This document shows, piece by piece, positions 9,075 to 18,877 of a stretch of 55,640 bases of DNA (the first letter of the stretch is position 1; each line of letters starts with the position of its first letter). The position numbers were made by a program, and so were the translations under genes. Below the pieces are notes generated by a model, which was not told where the DNA came from, ran no database searches, and saw nothing but the letters and a program-made list of their open reading frames with translations. The stretch is taken from the NCBI GenBank assembly GCA_964368445.1, contig CAYJAY010000013.1, forward strand, positions 1 to 55,640, read 5' to 3'. The DNA comes from CAYJAY01 sp964368445 (lineage in GTDB: Bacteria > Bacillota > Clostridia > Oscillospirales > Ruminococcaceae).

Positions 9075-9667
9075 TATTGATGAAACTACTACGCAGACCG
9101 GCAGACATTATCTTTTTCCCGTTCTATCGCCATTCGATTAAAGGCGAGGACAACATACCCAAAACCGGCGGCTTTGTTTTAGCCCCAAACCATGTACATT
9201 GGGCGGACCCTGTTATCGTTGTTGCCAAGGTAAAGAGATATCTAAGAGTTATGGGCAAAGCCGAGATATTCGAAAACAAGTTTTTAAGCTGGTTTTTCAC
9301 AAACGCCGGCGTGTTTCCGATTAATCGCGGGGCGGGAGATCAAGAAGCTTTGGGCGGAGCGGTAGATATTCTTGTGAACGGCGAAGGGCTTCTTTTGTTC
9401 CCCGAGGGTACGCGTTCAAAAACGGGGGAACTAGGGCGAATTAAATCGGGCGCGGCAGTTGTTGCGTCGAGCGCCGGCGTTCCGATAGTTCCGATGTATA
9501 TAAAATATGAACCTTGTCGAATAAAGTTTTTTAAAAAGACAAAAATGTTAGTGGGCGAACCGATTATGACGGTTAAAGCCGAGACGACAGAGCAAGCAAT
9601 TCATTCAGCCCGCGATATCTCGAAAAAGCTTAAAGCACAACTTGTGCAGCTTTCAAAGGAGATATAA
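9071..9667 (+). CDS. plsC: 1-acyl-sn-glycerol-3-phosphate acyltransferase
   Basis: Membrane-associated acyltransferase of 198 aa converting lysophosphatidic acid to phosphatidic acid in phospholipid synthesis. The catalytic H-x4-D is seen in NHVHWADP, and the glycerol-phosphate binding motif FPEGTRS is also present. An amphipathic N-terminus (LLRRPADIIFFPFYR) probably binds the membrane. An ATG three codons downstream (9080) could also serve as start. The gene is coupled to cmk by a 4-nt overlap and lies 2 nt before ispH-rpsA. Confidence 0.92.
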   Translation: MILMKLLRRPADIIFFPFYRHSIKGEDNIPKTGGFVLAPNHVHWADPVIVVAKVKRYLRVMGKAEIFENKFLSWFFTNAGVFPINRGAGDQEALGGAVDILVNGEGLLLFPEGTRSKTGELGRIKSGAAVVASSAGVPIVPMYIKYEPCRIKFFKKTKMLVGEPIMTVKAETTEQAIHSARDISKKLKAQLVQLSKEI

Positions 9668-9669
9668 AA

Positions 9670-11658
9670 ATGAGCAAGATAACGGTTGCGAAAACCGCCG
9701 GATTTTGTTTTGGCGTGGACAGGGCGGTTAAGCTTTGCGAAAAGCTTGTTAAGAGCGATAAAAAAATTAAAACGCTAGGCCCAATTATCCACAATCCACA
9801 GGTAGTCGGGCAACTGCTCAAGGACGGGGTTGAAATTGCAGATTCTCCAAGCGACGCGCAAGATGGCTCGATTCTTGTAATAAGAAGCCACGGAGTTGCA
9901 AAGGATATATATACCGAATGTGAACGGCTTGGCATTGAAATTGCGGACGCGACGTGTCCTTTTGTGACAAAGATACACAAAATTGTTGGTAACGACAACA
10001 AAAAAAAGAAAATTGTGTTAATCGCAGGAGACAAAAATCACCCCGAAGTTTCCGGAATTATTGGTCATTGTGCCGGTAGTTCATACACTTTTGATACAAA
10101 ACAGCGACTTTTTGAAATTTTTTCTGAAATTTCCGACGTAATTCCTGTAATAATGGTTGCACAAACCACCTTCAATCTGTTAAAATATAATGAGTTTGTA
10201 GAGTATGCTTTCACTTTGTTTAAGGATATAGAACGACACGATACAATCTGCAACGCAACAATGGCGCGACAGCAAGAAGCAAGACAACTTGCAAAGCAAA
10301 ATGATGTTTGTGTTGTGATAGGCGGAAACCAAAGTTCCAACACAAAAAAGTTGAGTGATGTTTGTTCCGACTATGCGACGACGTATCAAATCGAAACGGC
10401 AAACCAACTTCAAAGCGAAATGTTTATAAATACAAACAGCATCGGAGTGACTGCGGGTGCTTCAACCCCGGCGCCGATAATCAAGGAGGTACTCAGTAAA
10501 ATGAGCGAAATAATAAAAGAAGAATTTAACTTTGAAGAGGCGCTTGAAAATTCGATGCGTCCGGTTCATCGCAACCAACGCATAACCGGAATTGTAACCG
10601 AAATCAGGGGTAACGAAGTTGCTGTTGATATCGGAAGAAAACAAACTGGATTTATTCCGGCAGACGAGATGAGCGAAGATCCAACCCTTACGCTTAACGA
10701 TATCTGCAAGATAGGCGACGAGCTTAACTTGGTGGTTATTAAAGTTAACGACCAAGACGGAATAGTTATGCTTTCAAAGAAAAAAATCGATAGCGAAAAA
10801 GGCATCGAAGAACTCGCCAAAGCTTGTGAAGACGGCGAGATTGTCGACGCATATGTAACAGAAGTTGTCGAAAAAGGTTTAATAGCTACCGTTAAAGGTG
10901 TTCGCGTGTTTATACCGGGTTCACAAGCGACCCAGCGTCGTGGCGAACCGTTTGATAAATACCTACGCCAAACGGTTAAGATTAAAATTCTTGAGGTTAC
11001 ACCCGAGCGCAGAAGGGCTATTGGCTCTATCTCGGCTGTGCTTTCGGAAGAAAGAGCAAAACTTCGCGAACAAGTTCTTTCGACAATTGGTGTCGGAAGC
11101 AGATATAAAGGCGTCGTTAAGTCGCTTACAAATTATGGTGCGTTTGTCGACATCGGCGGCGTAGACGGAATGGTGCACGTTTCGGAACTCTCGTGGCAGA
11201 GAATTAAAACCCCGGCAGACGTGGTTAAAGTTGGCGATGAAATCGAAGTATATGTCAAGGACTACGACGCAGAGAAGGGCAGAATTTCGCTTGGATACCG
11301 CGACGAAGCACAAAACCCTTGGAATATATTAAAAGAAAAATATGAAATCGGCGACGAAATCGAAGCTGAAGTTGCGTCTGTAACAAAGTTTGGTGCTTTT
11401 GTGCACATCGTGCCGGGCATCGATGGGCTTGTCCATATCTCGGAAATTCCGAGCAGCGCCGATGTTAAAACTAAAGATATCGTAAAAGTTAGATTTATTG
11501 GAATCGACTTTGACGCAAAAAGGGTTTCGCTTACTATGATGGGCGAAGAAAAACAAGAATCTTGGGCAGACGTTGCACGCGACAGCGGCGACCAAGTTCT
11601 CGACAAAGGGGTAGAACCCGAAGTTATGCAAGATTCAAAAGACCAAGAGGCTGAGTAA
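9670..11658 (+). CDS. ispH: IspH (HMBPP reductase) fused to ribosomal protein S1-like domains
   Basis: Bifunctional fusion of 662 aa. Residues 1-285 are 4-hydroxy-3-methylbut-2-enyl diphosphate reductase, the last step of the MEP isoprenoid route, with three iron-sulfur cysteines at C13, C96 and C194 and conserved HGV and HPEV segments. Residues about 300-625 hold four S1 RNA-binding domains, each with the pattern G.V....G.fV....G.vH.SE. The third and fourth are the most canonical (GAFVDIGGVDGMVHVSELS, GAFVHIVPGIDGLVHISEIP). An acidic tail ends the protein. This LytB-S1 fusion is well known in Clostridia, so it is a normal gene for this group. AAAGGAG precedes the ATG. Confidence 0.96.
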   Translation: MSKITVAKTAGFCFGVDRAVKLCEKLVKSDKKIKTLGPIIHNPQVVGQLLKDGVEIADSPSDAQDGSILVIRSHGVAKDIYTECERLGIEIADATCPFVTKIHKIVGNDNKKKKIVLIAGDKNHPEVSGIIGHCAGSSYTFDTKQRLFEIFSEISDVIPVIMVAQTTFNLLKYNEFVEYAFTLFKDIERHDTICNATMARQQEARQLAKQNDVCVVIGGNQSSNTKKLSDVCSDYATTYQIETANQLQSEMFINTNSIGVTAGASTPAPIIKEVLSKMSEIIKEEFNFEEALENSMRPVHRNQRITGIVTEIRGNEVAVDIGRKQTGFIPADEMSEDPTLTLNDICKIGDELNLVVIKVNDQDGIVMLSKKKIDSEKGIEELAKACEDGEIVDAYVTEVVEKGLIATVKGVRVFIPGSQATQRRGEPFDKYLRQTVKIKILEVTPERRRAIGSISAVLSEERAKLREQVLSTIGVGSRYKGVVKSLTNYGAFVDIGGVDGMVHVSELSWQRIKTPADVVKVGDEIEVYVKDYDAEKGRISLGYRDEAQNPWNILKEKYEIGDEIEAEVASVTKFGAFVHIVPGIDGLVHISEIPSSADVKTKDIVKVRFIGIDFDAKRVSLTMMGEEKQESWADVARDSGDQVLDKGVEPEVMQDSKDQEAE

Positions 11659-11711
11659 CTTCAGATTATAACAAAGCAAACAACAGCGACAAACAAAACA
11701 GCAAATTTAAT

Positions 11712-11745
11712 AAGCGGACAGGTTTTTTATAACCTGTCCGCTTTA
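11712..11745. terminator. Bidirectional intrinsic terminator
   Basis: AAGCGGACAGGTT (11712-11724) pairs perfectly with AACCTGTCCGCTT (11731-11743) across a 6-nt loop. It separates the convergent ispH-rpsA and EAL-domain genes. T-runs are short but the stem is strong. Confidence 0.8.
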
Positions 11746-11766
11746 GCGTGTTTAATGTTATTGCTA

Positions 11767-14640
11767 TTAAAGTTCGTACGCTTTGTCGTTTTCTAATAGT
11801 TTTTTGAACGTGTCTTTATCAAGCGGTCTTTCAAAGTAAAATCCTTGAGCGTAGTCACAATTAATCTCTTTAAGCCACATAGCTTGTTTTTTTGTTTCGA
11901 CACCCTCCGCAACAACCGACATATTTAGGTGCTTTGCCATTGATATGACATCTTGAACGATAACTTTGCTGTTGCTACTGTTGTAATCAATGTCGAAAAA
12001 CGCCTTATCAAGCTTAAGAATGTTGGCCTCGATTATTGCCAAGCGGTTAAGAGACGAAACACCTGCGCCAAAATCGTCGATAGAAACAAGATATCCTAGG
12101 CTTCTGAGTTGCTTTGTCACCTCGAGAAACTCTTTTTCGTTCCCGACCATAGCGCTTTCGGTTATCTCGAACTCGAGTTTTTCGTGTGGTACTTGATGTT
12201 TTGTTGTGATGTCTGAAATCGTTTGCACGAGGTTTTCTGAAAGCACGGTATATCCGGAAAGGTTAACCGAAATGCGTGGCGCTTGTTCAAGATTTTGTTT
12301 TATAAACACACAGACCTGTTCAAGCACACACATATCAAGCGCCGAAATAAATCCGTTTTCCTCAAAAACCGGAATAAATTCGTTGGGGTATATCCTGTCC
12401 CCGTTTGTCGGAATCCACCGCACAAGTGCTTCAGCACCATCTACCTTTAACGTTTTGAAGTTTATTTTTGGTTGGAATACCGCTTTGAATTCGCCGTCTT
12501 TAAGTGCTTTTTCCATTCGGAACGTGAAATCGATGTTGTTTTTATACTGTTTTCTCATGCTGTCGTCAAACGTTATAAACGTTGTGTCATGCTTTCCTTT
12601 GCCTAGCCTTCTTGCAGAGTCCGCTTGACCCATAACAGTTGATGCATTCTCGCTGTTGTCTTCTATAATTATATGTCCGAACGACATCACTATCTTGCTT
12701 TTGTTTTGAATAACTTTTTTTGCGTTGGGAAAAATATAATTTTTATATATCTCCTCGATATCTTTTCCGCTTCCAACCTTTCTCAAAATCAAAAACTGGT
12801 CCGCTATTCTGCGTGTTACATACGCCGAACTACCATCGAACGCTTTGTTCAAGGCTTTGGAAATTGCGACAATAAGCGCGGTTCCGCGTTCGTCACTATA
12901 GTGTGTGTTGATGGTTTTGAACATATCGACATCGAACGATATAAGTTCATATTCCCTTGGTTTGCAATTGTTGATTGTCTCAAAAAGAACTTCGCCAAAT
13001 CTGTTCATCGACATTAGGCCGGTCAATTTATCGGTGTTGTACGCTTTTGAAATCATCTCACGTTTTTTTTGCTGTTGTTTTAGAATTAAAGAGACAATTA
13101 AAAATACCAAAATAATAATTATAGCAAAGTAAACGGCTATGTTTTGCCTGATATGATCTAGAAACGTAGCTTGTGGATAGAATTCGATTGAATTGTTATT
13201 GATAATGTTTTGATATGTTTCTTCGGGAAAATTGTCCGACATTATGTTGAATATCGGAATATATTGTTCCGATATGTCCTTCGCAATGAAAAAGTGCAAC
13301 GGAATCGTTAAGTTGGTTGGAACGGTAACACGCTCCACGTCGCTTAGATATATCTCGGCATAGGTTGAAGCACTTGCGGTTGTTATAATCGAATCAAGTT
13401 TTTTTTGTGCGAAATCGTCCAGCAACGTGTGCCAATCGTGATAGACAACCATTTCGCTACGCGGAAACCTGTTTTCAAATTCCCCGGATCCTAGAAAATC
13501 ATACGGAAGAACCCCGATTTTATCGAGGTTGTCAAAGATGTTTTGTGTATCTGAATACTGTTCGTAGATATCGCTGTGTATTTGAGAATACATCGGAAGG
13601 TTGAAAAACGCTTCGGTTATGTCATAGTGTTGGTGGTCGTGGATACCGTCGCCATAAATCGTAAGCATAATGTCAAAATTCTCGTGGGCGCTTTTGTCGT
13701 CTAGCAAGCTATATGGGATGTAGTCGATCTCGAAATCGTATTCATCAACAAATAGGTTCATTATTTCGACTAATGAACCGGCGGCCTCACCGTTTTCGTC
13801 GGTGTATGATATCGGAGCATAGTCCGCGATATACCCAACCTCAAGCGGCTTTTGTTTTAACGTTTCGATTTCGGAAGGGTTTAGAGAACGATGGTTAAGT
13901 TCGATATATTGTGAAAGATATTTTTCTTCAAGTTCTAAAAAATAATTGCCCTCGGTTGAAATGACGTCAAAAAAGATTGTGTCTAAAGTGTTTAAAATGT
14001 CCTCATTTTCAAAGCTTGAAATCAAATACAGGCTATAGACTCCAAGATTTAGAACGTTGTTTAGATACTCGGAATTGTTGTCTTGGGTATACGTCAAATA
14101 GTAATCTGCTTTAAGGTTCATATAATAACTTTCGGACCCGTATAAATAGTTCACCGAAATGTCATAAAAATCAAGATATCTTTCGAGAAATGGTCTTCCT
14201 ATGCTGTCTTGAAACAGCGCAACGGTTTTCCCATCGATATCTTGAGGGGTGTTGTACGATTGGTTGTGGTCTTTTGTCCCAAGTACAGAAAACGTTTTGC
14301 CAAATGGAATTTGAGAAAAATGAACTTGATTTTCTTTGTCGTCTGTTTTGACGGTAAAGCCGGCAATGTCTACAACGTTTCTCTCAACCGCTCTAACTAA
14401 ATCACCGTTTATTGGAACAAACTCAAATTCAAGGTTGCTTACATCCTCTATCTTTTTAAAAATATCATATCCATAGCCTTTGTGGGTTTGGCTTTTAAGG
14501 TCGCTAATAAAGTTGTCGGAATGTGCAGAATAGCCAACCGTAATTATGTTTTTTTGTTGCGAAGCTAAGCTTATTCCCGAAAAGTTTAAAGCCAGTATAA
14601 TCACAGCTGTAAACACAAGAACGAAAACCTTTTTATTGAT
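11767..14640 (-). CDS. Membrane sensor: two periplasmic-binding domains, degenerate GGDEF, EAL phosphodiesterase
   Basis: Predicted cyclic-di-GMP phosphodiesterase of about 957 aa. After a signal peptide it has two SBP_bac_3-like ligand-binding domains (about 30-250 and 255-490), one membrane helix (about 500-519), a GGDEF domain and an EAL domain. The GGDEF signature is replaced by RIADQF, so cyclase activity is unlikely. The EAL domain keeps its catalytic set: EALVRW, E in ITESAM, DDFGAG, KLDK and EGVE. The usual start codons give only GTG 14616, which removes the basic part of the signal peptide. ATC at 14640 is in frame, encodes I/M-NKKVFVLVF and has GGGAGG 7 nt upstream; it may be a rare start or a mutated ATG. 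The extracellular domains probably sense an amino acid or similar small ligand. Confidence 0.85.
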   Translation of the reverse strand: MNKKVFVLVFTAVIILALNFSGISLASQQKNIITVGYSAHSDNFISDLKSQTHKGYGYDIFKKIEDVSNLEFEFVPINGDLVRAVERNVVDIAGFTVKTDDKENQVHFSQIPFGKTFSVLGTKDHNQSYNTPQDIDGKTVALFQDSIGRPFLERYLDFYDISVNYLYGSESYYMNLKADYYLTYTQDNNSEYLNNVLNLGVYSLYLISSFENEDILNTLDTIFFDVISTEGNYFLELEEKYLSQYIELNHRSLNPSEIETLKQKPLEVGYIADYAPISYTDENGEAAGSLVEIMNLFVDEYDFEIDYIPYSLLDDKSAHENFDIMLTIYGDGIHDHQHYDITEAFFNLPMYSQIHSDIYEQYSDTQNIFDNLDKIGVLPYDFLGSGEFENRFPRSEMVVYHDWHTLLDDFAQKKLDSIITTASASTYAEIYLSDVERVTVPTNLTIPLHFFIAKDISEQYIPIFNIMSDNFPEETYQNIINNNSIEFYPQATFLDHIRQNIAVYFAIIIILVFLIVSLILKQQQKKREMISKAYNTDKLTGLMSMNRFGEVLFETINNCKPREYELISFDVDMFKTINTHYSDERGTALIVAISKALNKAFDGSSAYVTRRIADQFLILRKVGSGKDIEEIYKNYIFPNAKKVIQNKSKIVMSFGHIIIEDNSENASTVMGQADSARRLGKGKHDTTFITFDDSMRKQYKNNIDFTFRMEKALKDGEFKAVFQPKINFKTLKVDGAEALVRWIPTNGDRIYPNEFIPVFEENGFISALDMCVLEQVCVFIKQNLEQAPRISVNLSGYTVLSENLVQTISDITTKHQVPHEKLEFEITESAMVGNEKEFLEVTKQLRSLGYLVSIDDFGAGVSSLNRLAIIEANILKLDKAFFDIDYNSSNSKVIVQDVISMAKHLNMSVVAEGVETKKQAMWLKEINCDYAQGFYFERPLDKDTFKKLLENDKAYEL

Positions 14641-14676
14641 ATCAACGCCTCCCTTGAGCTTTCTTCTCTTTAAATA

Positions 14677-14694
14677 ATATATATATATATATAT
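14677..14694. repeat. (AT)n dinucleotide run
   Basis: About nine AT units lie 40-60 nt upstream of the EAL-domain gene. They could be a low-melting part of its promoter, but no clear -35 was found. Confidence 0.6.
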
Positions 14695-14794
14695 ACTATT
14701 AAAGCAAAAATGTATTATTTTAATGTGTATAAAAATTGAAGTTTTGTGAAACTAAAATAAACAATTAACAAGAAACGTTTTTTTTCACAAAACG

Positions 14795-14822
14795 CAAAAA
14801 AACGGCGACCCTTGAGCCGCAA
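14795..14822 (-). terminator. Probable intrinsic terminator after the DUF6056-like gene
   Basis: On the minus strand a short GC-rich stem (CGGC...GCCG, extendable with a G-U pair) is followed by seven T. It lies about 30 nt after the stop codon of the DUF6056-like gene. Confidence 0.55.
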
Positions 14823-14852
14823 GTTTTTTGTTCTATATTTAAACGAAATTAT

Positions 14853-16403
14853 CTATCTTACCGATATCTCGTTTTTACCATAGTAATTCTGTATAAACGG
14901 AAGCCAATGTGTCCAATGTGCCGGTTTTGTGTTGGACTCGTATGACCACAAAAGATACGGAAAAACGGTGAAATCGTCTATGACTACGCTTTGTGTTTCG
15001 GGGTCGTTAAGCTGGTCAAAAAATGCTTGTTGTTCGTTTTTATATGCTGTTGTTGTGCCGTCGTTAACGTCACGGTTTGCGATATAAGAGGTGAGCCCAT
15101 GATGTCCCGAAAGCGCGAACCATAAAAAGACCAAAACGACAACCGCGAAGTACCACAAACCAAGCACCTTTTTAATACACTTTTTCGCTATCACATCTTG
15201 TATATCGGCAAACGAAAAGTTTTCGCCCTCAAACATTCTTTGCAAAAAGTTATAGAGATATCCCACAATATAATAAACGCTTGCTATCACAAAAAATATA
15301 TACGAGTAAAACAACAAGTTGGTGACGCGAAGGGCGGTGTCAAACGCGATGTAGACCCCGATGTATGGGAAAAGATACGGCGACCAAAGCGCGGTCACGC
15401 AAACGAAAAAAACGCCGATAAACAAAAGGGGATAGCGAAAGGTAAAATCCTGTTTTTTGACAATCATGTAAAACAACGGGACAAGCGAGACACACAGCAA
15501 AACAAGCGGAAGCCCTGTCCACATAAGCGCCGTTTCGAACATCAATTTAAACGAGCGAACAACAACGTCGGAAAAAAAAGTTCCGCCATTTTGAGCGCCT
15601 GTCAAGCTTATCCGTGCAAAGTTACCGGGAGCTAGCACCGTTATCGCAAAACCTGCCATGTGCGACACGAATATTATTACGCAGCGTTTAAATGCCGTCT
15701 TATATTGCGTTTTGTTTTTAAGAGTGAAGGCGTACACTGCGATAAAAAACAAAACCATTGTGTTTGAAACCGTTGTGATAAAATTACCCGAAGCGAGTAA
15801 AAAAGCGAAAAGACAGGCTGTGAAAAGTTTGAGTGGTATATATTTTTCTGATTTTAAAAGTCTAAAACAACCACCAAAAAGGATAAGGGAAAGAGAAAAC
15901 ATCCCGGTGTACACCACCGCTCCGGTAAACCAGAAAAAACCATCTACCGCACGCGGAACAAACTGGAGGCAATAGATAGCGATTAATAGTCCTGTCGAAA
16001 GGCCGCAAAATCTATCTGTATTCTTTATGAATATTTTAAAATAACAATCGACAAAGAAAACCACGCCAAAACTAAACAAAAACATCAAGATATAGGGATA
16101 TATCGTGGATCCGTTGTGTGTGTATGATAGAGGGTTTAAACTTAACAGAAACGTGCCGAAAAAAGTTCCCTGCCATTCTATATAGTTGGTTCTGGCATTT
16201 TGAACGGCGGCATTAATTGCACCCAAAAAACCCCCACCGTTTTCAAGAGCCGATTTGACAGGGAGCGCAAAGATAAAGTCATCTGCCGATGGGAAGTTAT
16301 ATGCAGATATCTCGATTATCGGTAGCATAGTAATAATAAAAACAAGCACTAAACAAAAAAATATAAGTTTATAAATGTTGTTTTTTAAAAAATCTTTAAT
16401 CAT
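14853..16403 (-). CDS. Polytopic membrane protein, DUF6056-like (possible GT-C glycosyltransferase)
   Basis: Large integral membrane protein of about 516 aa with roughly 10-12 hydrophobic segments. After the first segment comes an extracytoplasmic loop with NFPSADDF, reminiscent of the catalytic acidic motif in the first loop of GT-C glycosyltransferases. The C-terminal non-membrane part ends in a Trp/Tyr-rich region (WTHWLPFIQNYYGK) typical of DUF6056-type proteins. The start is placed at ATG 16403, which begins a basic segment before the first membrane helix. The longer frame to 16469 would overlap the upstream HAD gene. It is last in a minus-strand run with yihY-like and two HAD genes. Function is not established; glycosyl transfer from a lipid-linked donor is inference. 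Confidence 0.7.
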   Translation of the reverse strand: MIKDFLKNNIYKLIFFCLVLVFIITMLPIIEISAYNFPSADDFIFALPVKSALENGGGFLGAINAAVQNARTNYIEWQGTFFGTFLLSLNPLSYTHNGSTIYPYILMFLFSFGVVFFVDCYFKIFIKNTDRFCGLSTGLLIAIYCLQFVPRAVDGFFWFTGAVVYTGMFSLSLILFGGCFRLLKSEKYIPLKLFTACLFAFLLASGNFITTVSNTMVLFFIAVYAFTLKNKTQYKTAFKRCVIIFVSHMAGFAITVLAPGNFARISLTGAQNGGTFFSDVVVRSFKLMFETALMWTGLPLVLLCVSLVPLFYMIVKKQDFTFRYPLLFIGVFFVCVTALWSPYLFPYIGVYIAFDTALRVTNLLFYSYIFFVIASVYYIVGYLYNFLQRMFEGENFSFADIQDVIAKKCIKKVLGLWYFAVVVLVFLWFALSGHHGLTSYIANRDVNDGTTTAYKNEQQAFFDQLNDPETQSVVIDDFTVFPYLLWSYESNTKPAHWTHWLPFIQNYYGKNEISVR

Positions 16404-16434
16404 GTCGACAAAATATCTTTCTTGTAATTCAAAG

Positions 16435-17283
16435 TTAAAGTAAAAATTTTTCGATAGCTTTTGCGACACCGTCGTTTTGATTGGTGTCGGTTACGTAGTC
16501 GGAAAGTTCTTTTATGTCATCCGTTGCGTTGCCCATTGCAACGCAAAAACCCGCTGTTTCAAACATCTCTTTGTCGTTTTCAAAGTCTCCGAAAACCATG
16601 ACCTCGTCCGGCGTTATTCCCATAAGCTTTGCTATCTCCAAAACCCCAAGACCTTTGTTAACGCCACACGGCATGAGCTCGATTAAAAACTTTTCAGACG
16701 AAACAACAAAAAGGTTTTTGTTTTGTTCAAAATGTTTGCGGTAGGTGTTGTATTCATCTTGATTTTTTGCGAGTATCAAAAATTTATACACGTCTTCAAA
16801 ATCGACAACGTCGGGCTTGTCCGACGTTGTCAGGACAAGCGGTTTTTGTCCGCTTTGCTTTGCTTGCACGTTGTATTTTTCAAATATCTTTACGCGGCGG
16901 CTGTCTTTTGTAAAGTGTGCTCCGGTCGACACAACCGCCCCACAGTCGATCCCTTTTTCGAGCGAAAACGAGAATATCTCGCGCGCCATCTCGCTTGGTA
17001 TCTTTTTTCCAAACACCTTGTCGCCGGTTACGCTGTCGACAATAAGCCCGCCGTTTACCGAAACAACCGGGCCTTTAATATCGAGCTTGTTTGTCATAAC
17101 CGAAAGCATCGGCGCAACTCGCCCCGAACATATCGAAACAAAGATGCCATTTTTTGCGGCTTTTTTAATCGTTGCCGCTGTAAAATCTGTTATCTCTTTG
17201 TCGTTGTTTACAAGTGTTCCGTCGACATCGCATAAAACCGCTTTAATTTTTTTTGCCTTTTCAAATAGTTTGTCGTTGTTCAT
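16435..17283 (-). CDS. Cof-type HAD-IIB phosphatase
   Basis: Cytoplasmic HAD-superfamily phosphatase of 282 aa. Motif I is CDVDGTLVNN near residue 20, motif II is SICSGR, and motif IV is FGDFEND near residue 235. The large alpha/beta cap between motifs II and III places it in subclass IIB (Cof family), which dephosphorylates sugar phosphates or cofactors such as FMN and PLP precursors. The exact substrate is unknown. It starts 2 nt after the upstream HAD gene stops, so the two are likely co-translated. Confidence 0.88.
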   Translation of the reverse strand: MNNDKLFEKAKKIKAVLCDVDGTLVNNDKEITDFTAATIKKAAKNGIFVSICSGRVAPMLSVMTNKLDIKGPVVSVNGGLIVDSVTGDKVFGKKIPSEMAREIFSFSLEKGIDCGAVVSTGAHFTKDSRRVKIFEKYNVQAKQSGQKPLVLTTSDKPDVVDFEDVYKFLILAKNQDEYNTYRKHFEQNKNLFVVSSEKFLIELMPCGVNKGLGVLEIAKLMGITPDEVMVFGDFENDKEMFETAGFCVAMGNATDDIKELSDYVTDTNQNDGVAKAIEKFLL

Positions 17284-17285
17284 CG

Positions 17286-17936
17286 TTAACCTATAAAATA
17301 ATCTAATATTTGGTTCGGGTTATCGATAACTTTAATTGCTCCAAGTTCCTCCAGAAGTTCTCGGTCACGAAATCCCCACGAAACCCCCAAGAAAGGAAGC
17401 CCCGAGTTTTTGGCGGTGTTTGCGTCTACGTCGCTGTCGCCTATGTAAACGGCAGTGTCTTTTTCAACGCTAAGTTGTTTAATCGCTTCAAAAACCGAAT
17501 CGGGAGCGGGTTTTTTGGTGACTGTTTTTGATTCGCCGATAGCAACCTCTATCATATCACCAAACCATTTTTTACAAAGGGTTTTTGTTCCCTCGTCAAA
17601 TTTATTTGAACAAACGGCGGTTCGTATTCCGTTTTCGCGAAGCGTCTTTAAAACGTCGAGAACCCCGTCGTACGGCGCGGTTTTGTTCTCCATGTTTTTA
17701 TCGTAGTGTGCCATAAATACGTCGACACAGTTGTCGACCTCTTGTTCTGAAAGGCCGCTTGGAACCGCTTGTTCAATCAAACGACGAATGCCGTTTCCGA
17801 CAAATGCGCGAATTTCTTGATAGCTTCTCAGCGGATAGGAGAACTGTGCTAGCATATAATTTACGCTGTCTTGAAGATCGTCTAGCGTGTCCATAAGTGT
17901 TCCGTCAAGATCGAAAATAGCTGTTTTAAATTTCAT
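17286..17936 (-). CDS. Phosphoglycolate-phosphatase-like HAD hydrolase
   Basis: HAD subclass IA hydrolase of 216 aa with FDLDGTLMDTLDD (nucleophile and acid Asp), SNKFDEGT (motif II), KPAPD (motif III Lys) and YIGDSDVDANTAKNSG (motif IV). Size and motifs fit the Gph/PpaX group, which hydrolyses phosphoglycolate or pyrophosphate. AAAGGAA lies about 12 nt before the ATG. It follows the yihY-like gene by 21 nt and precedes the Cof-type HAD by 2 nt. Confidence 0.85.
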   Translation of the reverse strand: MKFKTAIFDLDGTLMDTLDDLQDSVNYMLAQFSYPLRSYQEIRAFVGNGIRRLIEQAVPSGLSEQEVDNCVDVFMAHYDKNMENKTAPYDGVLDVLKTLRENGIRTAVCSNKFDEGTKTLCKKWFGDMIEVAIGESKTVTKKPAPDSVFEAIKQLSVEKDTAVYIGDSDVDANTAKNSGLPFLGVSWGFRDRELLEELGAIKVIDNPNQILDYFIG

Positions 17937-17957
17937 GTTTGTAACAATTCCTTTGTT

Positions 17958-18794
17958 TTATTTTTTATGTTTTTCTATTTTTCTATTATACAACATTTTG
18001 TTGATTTCCGCACCAAGTAAAAGTATGACCATGCACATGTTAAGCCAGATCATGAACACGATTATAATCGCAAACCCACCGTATAAGCTTGGATATGCCG
18101 AAAAGTTCTCGATATAGATATTAAACCCAAACGAAAAAACAACCCATCCCCCGGCGGCGGTTAATGCCCCGAAAAAATGCCCGAATGTTGGTATGTCGCT
18201 TTTCGCAAGTCCTTTGTATGCGGTCATGAATATTACGGTTAGCATCAAAACAAATATAAGGTTTTTATAGTTTATGACAACGAAAAAAAAGTTGATGTTG
18301 TTCTCAAACCCGAAATAATCCAAAACTGTTTTTATAGGGTCGCCGAGCAAAAGTATGACCACCGCAAAAAGTAACGTCAAGATAAAAAGTAGTGTAGTTG
18401 CGAAAGACCTTAAAATATCCTTATGAAATGGAATTTTAATGTTTTTGTTGTATACATATTGAATGCCGTCGCCAAGGCTTCGTATGCCGGCGGACGCCGC
18501 AAAAAGCAAAAACACCGTTGTAAGAGAGAACGTAAAAGCTTTGGCGCTTGAAAAAATCTGTGTCAACGCGTTTTGTGCAAACGTTTTAAACATACCGGGC
18601 AAAAGATCGGTTAAGATAGCCGCTATGTCTTCCGACGACATGGGGAAAATCGTTCCTATTAACATCGTCGCTATCATGATAAACGGGACGGTTGACATTA
18701 AAACATAGTATGAACTTTGCGCCGAGTACACAAAAACCTTGTCGTCGTTAATCGTTTTGATTATACGATTTGACAATGACAAAATTTTTTTCAA
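17958..18794 (-). CDS. YihY/BrkB-family membrane protein
   Basis: Integral membrane protein of 278 aa with about six transmembrane helices. The N-terminal AQSSYYVLMSTVPFIM segment and the later GASVGIR-like stretch (AASAGIRSLGDGIQYVYN) are typical of the YihY/BrkB family, once misnamed RNase BN. Function is unknown; some members are thought to be transporters. The start is TTG 18794, directly ahead of KKILSL; its ribosome site is weak, so the start is uncertain. It leads the run with two HAD genes and the DUF6056-like gene. Confidence 0.8.
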   Translation of the reverse strand: MKKILSLSNRIIKTINDDKVFVYSAQSSYYVLMSTVPFIMIATMLIGTIFPMSSEDIAAILTDLLPGMFKTFAQNALTQIFSSAKAFTFSLTTVFLLFAASAGIRSLGDGIQYVYNKNIKIPFHKDILRSFATTLLFILTLLFAVVILLLGDPIKTVLDYFGFENNINFFFVVINYKNLIFVLMLTVIFMTAYKGLAKSDIPTFGHFFGALTAAGGWVVFSFGFNIYIENFSAYPSLYGGFAIIIVFMIWLNMCMVILLLGAEINKMLYNRKIEKHKK

Positions 18795-18877
18795 ATTTTT
18801 TTTAAATATATCTATCTTTCTAACCGCCTTTCACGAGGTTTTTTCAAGTTGGCTCAACACTTATATTAACAGAATTG

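Noticed and set aside
9670..11658. IspH-S1 fusion as a novel protein
   Set aside because: The same fusion is widespread in Clostridia, so it is expected.
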